From: Bacteroidota bacterium
GTDB lineage: Bacteria; Bacteroidota; Bacteroidia; Flavobacteriales; Flavobacteriaceae
Length of the DNA stretch: 5,772 bases
Direction of reading: 5' to 3'
NCBI GenBank assembly: GCA_021793135.1
Contig: JAJYTI010000137.1
Coordinates: 1-5,772 of the forward strand
The position numbers and the translations under genes were made by a program. Below are positions 1 to 4,900 of this stretch, piece by piece. Position 1 is the stretch's first letter; each line of letters opens with the position of its first letter. The notes below the pieces were generated by a model. The model ran no database searches and was not told where the DNA came from. It was given only the letters and a program-made list of their open reading frames with translations.

Positions 1-162
1 TCCGATCTCTTCTTCTTGAAGAATACTGACAGATATCACAGCCTTATCGGGGGTGGTAGCTACTGTACCTTCTCCTACTACTTGAATAGTATCGTCAATG
101 TTGTTTTGTGCTATAGCAGATGTTCCAGCTATTAAAGCAAAAAGTATGATTGCTTTCTTCAT
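1..162 (-). CDS. SIMPL (DUF541) domain exported protein, N-terminal fragment
   Basis: This minus-strand frame starts with the ATG at 162..160 and stays open to the window edge, giving the first 54 residues of a longer protein. Residues 1-19 form a classic signal peptide: a KK start, a hydrophobic core (AIILFALIAG) and a small-residue end (SAIAQ), so the product should be exported to the periplasm or outer membrane. The mature start then reads VVGEGTVATTPDKAVISVSI at residues 28-47. This matches the opening of the SIMPL/DUF541 family, whose members begin with a 'V.GEG.v...PD.a.i...v' strand. The biochemical role of the family is poorly defined; some members are periplasmic or outer-membrane proteins linked to stress tolerance. 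The start lies 12 bp after the rhomboid stop, so the two are probably co-transcribed. The family call is fairly secure, but function cannot be read from this fragment. Confidence 0.75.
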   Translation of the reverse strand, partial: MKKAIILFALIAGTSAIAQNNIDDTIQVVGEGTVATTPDKAVISVSILQEEEIG

Positions 163-174
163 AATTTTTTGATT

Positions 175-828
175 TTAAATTTTACCGAATTTTGTTAGTA
201 AATAAAGCACCACAATTGGAATAGCTAACAGACCTATAATCCATAAACTAGTTTCAAACAACGATGGAACAAATGCCAACGTCATAATATAACCAGCTAC
301 TGCTCCACCTATGTGTGCTTCGTGTCCTATATTATCTCTTGCACTTTTCATGCCATAAATAGAATATCCTAAATAACCTATACCAAATAGCCATGCGGGA
401 ATTGGAATTGGGATAAAGAACATAAACAGCGACATATTAGGGTTTAACAATATAGCCGAATACAAAATCCCCATAACTGCGCCACTCGCCCCTACTGCAC
501 TATAATGCATTTCGTTCTTATGATAGAAAAATGCAAAAATATTACCCAATAGCATACTTGCTATGTAAATAGCTAACATCTTTATATCTCCTAAACCAGC
601 AACTACAACTGGCGCAAAGAAATAAAAGGTTAGCATATTAAAGAGTAAGTGGGAAGTATCGGCATGCAAAAAAGCTGAAGTTACATATCTAATGTTTTCA
701 CCTGCTCGAATTTGACCTACATTAAATTTATATTTATTAAAAAAAGAAGAATCTTTAAATCCTTTCATCGAAAAAATCACATTGGCTGCTAAAATCACCC
801 CAATGAATAAATTAAATCCATTCACCAT
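175..828 (-). CDS. Rhomboid family intramembrane serine protease
   Basis: A 217-residue polytopic membrane protein with the full rhomboid catalytic signature. The HxxxxHxxxN motif is at H55, H60 and N64, at the start of the second membrane segment. The catalytic serine is S115 in VGASGAVMG (112-120), and the catalytic histidine is H172 in HEAHIGG (169-175). Together they form the Ser/His dyad that cleaves transmembrane substrates inside the inner membrane. Hydrophobic segments lie near 5-21, 57-77, 82-101, 113-129, 134-158, 171-187 and 193-212. This suggests the six-helix core plus a seventh C-terminal helix (a 6+1 arrangement, inferred by eye). A proline-rich IPIPIPAW stretch (139-146) opens the fifth segment. 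All catalytic residues are present, so it is probably active; its substrate is unknown. It is the first gene of a probable two-gene unit with the SIMPL protein and is transcribed divergently from the acyltransferase. Confidence 0.93.
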   Translation of the reverse strand: MVNGFNLFIGVILAANVIFSMKGFKDSSFFNKYKFNVGQIRAGENIRYVTSAFLHADTSHLLFNMLTFYFFAPVVVAGLGDIKMLAIYIASMLLGNIFAFFYHKNEMHYSAVGASGAVMGILYSAILLNPNMSLFMFFIPIPIPAWLFGIGYLGYSIYGMKSARDNIGHEAHIGGAVAGYIMTLAFVPSLFETSLWIIGLLAIPIVVLYLLTKFGKI

Positions 829-858
829 ATTATAAAGTTGTTTTTAAAACGTATTGCA

Positions 859-866
859 CAAAATTA
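859..866 (-). promoter_or_regulatory. Putative -7 element for rhomboid-SIMPL unit
   Basis: Read on the minus strand the bases are TAATTTTG, an exact match to the Bacteroidota sigma-ABfr -7 consensus TAnnTTTG. Transcription would start near 852-854, leaving a leader of about 25 nt before the ATG at 828. A clear -33 TTG is missing; the closest is TTA at 886..884, 17 bases upstream. The element is 2 bp from the oppositely oriented -7 element of the acyltransferase. Confidence 0.5.
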
Positions 867-868
867 GT

Positions 869-876
869 TAGTTTTG
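869..876 (+). promoter_or_regulatory. Putative -7 element for the acyltransferase gene
   Basis: The bases TAGTTTTG match TAnnTTTG exactly and sit inside the decamer GTTAGTTTTG (867..876). The same decamer recurs ahead of the acpH-like gene at 4236..4245. No good -33 TTG is spaced correctly; only a TTA occurs at 844-846. Transcription would begin around 881-884, giving a leader of less than 10 nt before the ATG at 891. If this promoter is real, the mRNA is therefore nearly leaderless. Confidence 0.45.
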
Positions 877-890
877 CTGGAAATAAGCCT

Positions 891-1766
891 ATGCAACGAC
901 TGCTTTATATATTAATATATCCGTTATGGTGGATGATCTCTATCCTACCTATGCGTGTACTATATATATTATCGGATATAATTTTCTTTCTTATGTATTA
1001 CGTTATAGGTTATAGACGTAAAGTAGTTAAAGAAAATATAACCATAACACTCCCAAATAAATCGGAGAAAGAACGCAAACAAATCATAAAGGAATTTTAC
1101 GTGCATTTATGTGATTTCTTGGTAGAGACTATAAAAAGCTTAACCATTTCTGAAAAAGAAATCAATCGTCGTTTTCAATTTGAAAATCCAGAACTTCTAC
1201 AGGAATTTTACAATCAAGACAAAAGTATATTACTTATGTGTGGTCATTATGCAAGTTGGGAATGGAGCGGAATCCTTACCCATCATATGCCATACAAAGG
1301 ATTAGCAGTGTACAAACCGCTTCGCAATCCTTATTTTGATAGACTTGTAAAAAAAATTAGAGGGAAATTTGGTGCCGAGATTGTTTCGAATCGACAAATC
1401 GTTACAAAATTATTTCGAATGCATCGGGATAGAGAAAAATCACTTACGTTAATTTTATCCGATCAAACACCAAAAATGTCAGACTACAAACATGTAGACA
1501 CATTTATGGGAATTCGAGTTCCCGTGTTTGTAGGTACCGAAGAGTTAGCAAAAAAGCTTGGACAAATTCCTGTGTATTTAAAAGTAAAGAAAGTAAAACG
1601 AGGGCATTATTCTGCTACATTTATTCCACTTACTACCGAACCTAAAAAAGTGCCAGATTATAAAATAACACGTATGTTCTTAGATGAAATAGAAAAACAA
1701 ATTCACGAAGAACCTGCTTATTATTTATGGTCGCACAAGCGCTGGAAACACCGAGACAAAGTATAA
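891..1766 (+). CDS. Lysophospholipid / lipid A acyltransferase (LpxL/HtrB family)
   Basis: A 291-residue protein of the LpxL/HtrB/LPLAT family, close to the usual length of about 290-310. It has an N-terminal membrane anchor (about 5-42) and a cytoplasmic acyltransferase domain. The catalytic HX4E motif is H119-YASW-E124 within MCGHYASWEW. Further family blocks follow: YKPLRNPYFD (141-150), which begins the acceptor-binding region; SDQTPK (190-195); PVFVGTEELAKKLG (211-224); and the terminal YLWSHKRWK (278-286). The enzyme is expected to move an acyl chain from acyl-ACP onto a lipid A precursor or a similar lipid at the inner membrane. Bacteroidota use this family for lipid A and also for aminolipids, so the acceptor is uncertain. 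The ATG at 891 is preferred over the ATG at 933 because the later start would remove the first half of the anchor. A strong terminator follows 6 bp after the stop. Confidence 0.92.
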   Translation: MQRLLYILIYPLWWMISILPMRVLYILSDIIFFLMYYVIGYRRKVVKENITITLPNKSEKERKQIIKEFYVHLCDFLVETIKSLTISEKEINRRFQFENPELLQEFYNQDKSILLMCGHYASWEWSGILTHHMPYKGLAVYKPLRNPYFDRLVKKIRGKFGAEIVSNRQIVTKLFRMHRDREKSLTLILSDQTPKMSDYKHVDTFMGIRVPVFVGTEELAKKLGQIPVYLKVKKVKRGHYSATFIPLTTEPKKVPDYKITRMFLDEIEKQIHEEPAYYLWSHKRWKHRDKV

Positions 1767-1772
1767 AATAAC

Positions 1773-1804
1773 AAAACGCATTCTCAATAGAGAGAATGCG
1801 TTTT
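1773..1804. terminator. Strong, probably bidirectional intrinsic terminator
   Basis: A perfect 13-bp inverted repeat: AAAACGCATTCTC at 1773-1785 pairs with GAGAATGCGTTTT at 1792-1804, around a 6-nt loop (AATAGA). The stem ends in A/T runs on both sides, so the RNA of either strand has a GC-containing stem followed by uridines. It starts 6 bp after the acyltransferase stop. It lies 46 bp beyond the stop of the convergent mrr-like gene and so serves both. Confidence 0.9.
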
Positions 1805-1850
1805 AATTTGATAAAACTTTATTTAAGTAAATCAACTTTCTTACATAGTT

Positions 1851-2747
1851 TTATTGTTCTTCAAAAAAATCGTTATCAATCTCCTTCACTTCATATATCG
1901 TTTTCACTTGCACTCCTACATTATATTGATGCATTAAATCAACTAATTTAGCCCCATCAATTAATATTATCGAGTGATGTGCCTCCCTTGCTTTTCTAAT
2001 TGCAGATTTATCAAAAGTGGAAGTAGTTATAAATACTCCTTTACTGGTATCTCCACTCATTGCCCCTATGAAATTTCTTATATCTTTTTCTCGTATTTTA
2101 GTATCGTTATATCGTTTTGCTTGAGTGTAAATTTTCTCTAAACCTAACTTATCTTCATTTATAATACCATCAATACCTCCATCACCTGATTTTGAAGTTT
2201 CAATAAAGTCACCATAGCCCATTTTTTTTAAGAGAATAAGAATTACTTTTTCAAAATAATATGGATCAATTTCTTTTAATTTTTCCAAAAGTTCAGTTTT
2301 CACTTCTGCTTCTATAATCGAAAATCCTGAATCAATTAAATCTTGCGGAGAATCGTTCTCAATATTAACTAATTCACTTTCATTCGTACTTTCTCTTTTA
2401 CTTTTCACAGACTCTCTGTGCTTAATAAAATCTATATCATTTTTTAAGTCTTCTAATGATAACTTTCCTTTACTTAAAATCTGTTTGCCTTTATCAGTAA
2501 TTTGTACCATGCCTCTCTTGGGGTAAGAAGCATATTTAGCCATCTTTAAATAGGATTTTCCCCAAAGAATTCTGTCAATCAAAAGATTACTTCCTGAATT
2601 TGTCTTTTTCTCTAATAACTCTTTAGGTAAATTTGAATAATAATTATCACGAACACATGTTGCTAATTCTCTACTACTAATATATTCAACCGTATTTAGA
2701 ACTTCTAAAATAGGAATAAATGTTTCGTGATATTTAGGTATTTTCAT
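1851..2747 (-). CDS. mrr: Mrr-type (type IV) restriction endonuclease
   Basis: A 298-residue protein, close to the 304 of E. coli Mrr, with the same two-part build. Residues about 5-92 form the Mrr_N winged-helix DNA-binding domain (IPKYHETFIPILE at the start, RGMVQITDKGKQIL at 78-91). A charged linker (about 93-135) follows, then the Mrr_cat PD-(D/E)XK nuclease fold. Catalytic residues are visible: E166 in YYFEKVI, D193 in GDGGIDGII (188-196), and Q209-A-K211 in YTQAKRY. KGVFITTS (236-243) and the IDGAKLVDLM block (263-272) are also typical. Mrr enzymes cut DNA carrying foreign methylation and need no partner methylase; none is present here. No catalytic residue is lost, so it should be functional. 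It lies on the glmM strand 44 bp downstream of it, with no hairpin or -7 element seen between, so read-through expression is likely. Sampled lines average about 29% G+C against about 39% in glmM, consistent with but not proof of later acquisition. Confidence 0.93.
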   Translation of the reverse strand: MKIPKYHETFIPILEVLNTVEYISSRELATCVRDNYYSNLPKELLEKKTNSGSNLLIDRILWGKSYLKMAKYASYPKRGMVQITDKGKQILSKGKLSLEDLKNDIDFIKHRESVKSKRESTNESELVNIENDSPQDLIDSGFSIIEAEVKTELLEKLKEIDPYYFEKVILILLKKMGYGDFIETSKSGDGGIDGIINEDKLGLEKIYTQAKRYNDTKIREKDIRNFIGAMSGDTSKGVFITTSTFDKSAIRKAREAHHSIILIDGAKLVDLMHQYNVGVQVKTIYEVKEIDNDFFEEQ

Positions 2748-2791
2748 TTGTATATTTATTTATTCTTCGCTTTCCCACTAATCCTATTATA

Positions 2792-4174
2792 TTACACCAA
2801 CTCCTTTATCTCTGCGATAAATCTATCGGCCAATGCATCTGCTTTTTCTTGTGTAGAAGCTTCCGTATAGATTCGAATAATTGGTTCGGTATTAGATTTG
2901 CGTAAGTGCACCCAATTTTCAGGGAAATCTATTTTCAACCCATCAATTGTACTATGTTTCTCCTCAGTATATTTCTCTTGCATCTTTTGTAAGATACCAT
3001 CCACATCCAATCCAGGTTGTAAATCGATTTTCTTTTTACTCATAAAATAGGCAGGATAACTAGCTCGTAATGCACTAACCGACATGTCCATTTCGGCTAA
3101 ATGAGATAAAAACAAAGCAATCCCAACTAAAGCATCACGACCATAATGTAACGTTGGATAAATAATTCCTCCATTCCCTTCTCCACCAATTACTGCATTG
3201 GTTTTCTTCATTTCGGTAACTACGTTTACCTCACCTACGGCACTGGCAGTATAAGTTTGTCCATGTTTTTCTGTAACATCGGCAAGAGCTCTGGTAGAGC
3301 TCATATTACTCACTGTATTACCTGGAGTGTGTTTTAAAATATAATCGGCTACGGCTACAAGAGTATACTCTTCTCCAAACATCTCTCCTTTTTCGTCTAC
3401 AAATGCTAAACGGTCTACATCGGGATCTACTACTATTCCAAAGTCGGCATTATTGCTAGTTACTTCATGCATTAAGTCACCTAAATGCTCTTTTAGAGGC
3501 TCAGGATTATGTGGGAAGTGTCCTGTAGGATCACAATATAATTCGATAGCCTCTACTCCCAGTTTTTGCAATAATAAAGGTACTGCAATACCTCCTGTTG
3601 AGTTTACCCCATCTACTACCACACGGAATTTAGCTTTTTTAATTGCATCTGTATTCACTAATGGTAACGCTAGAATTTCTTCGATATGTAAATCGATATA
3701 AGCATCGTTTTTAGTTATTTTTCCAAGATGATCTACTTCCGAAAAAGATACAGATTCCTCTTCAGCAAAATCTAATATTTCTTGACCTGCGGCAGCATCT
3801 AAAAACTCTCCTTTTTTATTCAGTAATTTTAATGCATTCCATTGTTTTGGGTTGTGACTGGCAGTTAAAATGATTCCTCCATCGGCATGCTCCATAGTCA
3901 CCGCCATCTCTACTGTTGGTGTAGTAGATAACCCTAAATCTATTACATAAATTCCCATCCCTACTAATGTATGCATTACTAATTGTTGCACCATTTCACC
4001 AGAAATACGTGCATCTCTTCCTACTACTACACGGTAATCTTCCTTATCTCGTTGTTCTTTTATCCATTTTCCATATGCTGCTGCATACTTTACTACATCT
4101 ATTGGTGTAAGGTTATCACCTTGTGCCCCTCCAATAGTTCCTCTTATCCCTGATATCGATTTTATTAAAGTCAT
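2792..4174 (-). CDS. glmM: Phosphoglucosamine mutase (archaeal/Bacteroidota-type GlmM)
   Basis: A 460-residue, full-length alpha-D-phosphohexomutase. The phosphoserine loop is TASHNP (104-109), with S106 the phosphorylated residue. The Mg2+-binding loop is DPDVDR (250-255; D250, D252 and D254). The sugar-specificity loop is GEGNGG (331-336), and the phosphate-binding loop is RKSNTEPIIR (425-434). It is expected to interconvert glucosamine-6-phosphate and glucosamine-1-phosphate in the cytoplasm, on the route to UDP-GlcNAc for peptidoglycan and lipid A. The GEGNGG and SNTEP loops differ from the E. coli GlmM pattern and resemble the archaeal-type subfamily that Bacteroidota use. A phosphomannomutase or phosphoglucomutase activity is therefore possible, though GlmM is the best call. 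The ATG at 4174 starts a typical N-terminus (TLIKSISGIRGTIGG). It is transcribed divergently from the acpH-like gene, and the mrr gene follows it. Confidence 0.92.
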   Translation of the reverse strand: MTLIKSISGIRGTIGGAQGDNLTPIDVVKYAAAYGKWIKEQRDKEDYRVVVGRDARISGEMVQQLVMHTLVGMGIYVIDLGLSTTPTVEMAVTMEHADGGIILTASHNPKQWNALKLLNKKGEFLDAAAGQEILDFAEEESVSFSEVDHLGKITKNDAYIDLHIEEILALPLVNTDAIKKAKFRVVVDGVNSTGGIAVPLLLQKLGVEAIELYCDPTGHFPHNPEPLKEHLGDLMHEVTSNNADFGIVVDPDVDRLAFVDEKGEMFGEEYTLVAVADYILKHTPGNTVSNMSSTRALADVTEKHGQTYTASAVGEVNVVTEMKKTNAVIGGEGNGGIIYPTLHYGRDALVGIALFLSHLAEMDMSVSALRASYPAYFMSKKKIDLQPGLDVDGILQKMQEKYTEEKHSTIDGLKIDFPENWVHLRKSNTEPIIRIYTEASTQEKADALADRFIAEIKELV

Positions 4175-4195
4175 ATCTTAAAATTGTAATTCAAG

Positions 4196-4203
4196 CAAAT
4201 ATA
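4196..4203 (-). promoter_or_regulatory. Putative -7 element for glmM
   Basis: On the minus strand the bases read TATATTTG, an exact TAnnTTTG match, 21 bp ahead of the glmM ATG. A TTA at 4226..4224 with 20-bp spacing could act as an imperfect -33 element. The predicted transcript start, near 4190, leaves a leader of about 15 nt. Confidence 0.5.
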
Positions 4204-4237
4204 ACATATAATGATTAGACCTTTAATAGTTAAGAGT

Positions 4238-4245
4238 TAGTTTTG
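4238..4245 (+). promoter_or_regulatory. Putative -7 element for the acpH-like gene
   Basis: The bases TAGTTTTG match TAnnTTTG exactly, within the decamer GTTAGTTTTG (4236..4245) that also precedes the acyltransferase. A TTA at 4215-4217, 20 bp upstream, is a one-mismatch -33 candidate. Transcription would start near 4250, giving a leader of about 50 nt to the ATG at 4300. The upstream in-frame TTG at 4243 falls inside this element, so it cannot be translated from this promoter. Confidence 0.5.
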
Positions 4246-4299
4246 TCAAACTGCGTTAAAGCAGCTTGTTATATCATGCTTTTTTGTAGATTTATAATT

Positions 4300-4896
4300 A
4301 TGAATTTTCTAGGACATATCTATCTTACAGGAAACGACAGAGAATTGCTATTAGGTAATTTTATGGCGGACAGTATTAAAGGGAATAACTACTTGGAGTA
4401 TCCTCAATCTATTCAAAAAGGAATTTTACTACATCGTTTTATAGACAGCTATACCGACGACCATCCTTCTTTTAGAGATAGTACATCCAAACTTCATGCA
4501 GACTTTGGGCATTATAGCGGGGTTTTAGTAGATATTTTCTACGATCATTTCTTAGCTAAAAACTGGAACGATTTTCATTCTACTCCATTAGAAGTGTTTG
4601 CACAAGAATTTTATACATATATGGATAATCGTTATGATAAGATGACATCGGCCATGAAATATATGTTTCCATATATGAGAGATAACAATTGGTTTATGCG
4701 TTATACTACCTTGCAGGGTATAGAAAAGACTTTAACCGAAATGGGAGGTCGAATTGGTCGTGAATTTGAATTAGAGAAATCGGTGCAAAATCTAGAAAAT
4801 GAATATGAGTCTTTCCAAAAAGATTTTGACATATTTATTACAGATATAATTATAGCAACTAAAAACAAACGAAAAGAATTATTACAAGCTGAATAA
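4300..4896 (+). CDS. acpH: Acyl carrier protein phosphodiesterase-like protein (AcpH/DUF479)
   Basis: A 198-residue protein starting MNFLGHIYLTG, the typical N-terminus of the AcpH family (E. coli AcpH is about 193 residues). Conserved blocks include LLGNFMADSIKG (16-27), the His/Asp cluster GILLHRFIDSYTDDHP (41-56) and the DIFYDHFLAKNW segment (78-89). These repeated H and D residues recall the metal-dependent HD-type phosphohydrolase arrangement proposed for the family. AcpH removes the 4'-phosphopantetheine arm from holo-ACP, giving apo-ACP, in the cytoplasm. The ATG at 4300 is chosen over upstream in-frame TTG (4243) and ATG (4276) codons because family similarity begins exactly there and the TTG lies in the promoter. 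It is divergent from glmM and convergent with the ABC transporter, with only 4 bp between the two stops. Family assignment is confident; activity in Bacteroidota is inferred from homology. Confidence 0.85.
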   Translation: MNFLGHIYLTGNDRELLLGNFMADSIKGNNYLEYPQSIQKGILLHRFIDSYTDDHPSFRDSTSKLHADFGHYSGVLVDIFYDHFLAKNWNDFHSTPLEVFAQEFYTYMDNRYDKMTSAMKYMFPYMRDNNWFMRYTTLQGIEKTLTEMGGRIGREFELEKSVQNLENEYESFQKDFDIFITDIIIATKNKRKELLQAE

Positions 4897-4900
4897 TATC

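Noticed and set aside
1811..1854. Inverted repeat ATAAAACT / AGTTTTAT around the mrr stop
   Set aside because: It has only 8 bp, nearly all A-T, and a 28-nt loop, in very AT-rich DNA. The nearby 13-bp hairpin is a much better terminator.
1817..2762. Possible target-site duplication flanking mrr (TTTATTTA on both sides)
   Set aside because: The shared 8 bases are pure A/T in AT-rich gaps, are not placed at a clear element edge, and no transposase or inverted repeats accompany them.
2748..2791. A dedicated promoter for mrr in the 44-bp gap after glmM
   Set aside because: No TAnnTTTG match is present on the minus strand there. The A-rich bases just before the ATG look like an ordinary Bacteroidota translation start region.
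3453..3701. An 82-codon plus-strand reading frame
   Set aside because: It lies wholly antisense to the strongly conserved glmM, has a low-complexity, cysteine- and serine-rich translation and resembles no known family. It is a shadow frame.
4243..4299. A longer acpH-like protein starting at TTG 4243 or ATG 4276
   Set aside because: The extra residues have no family counterpart, the TTG overlaps the predicted -7 element, and the conserved MNFLGHIYL start is at 4300.
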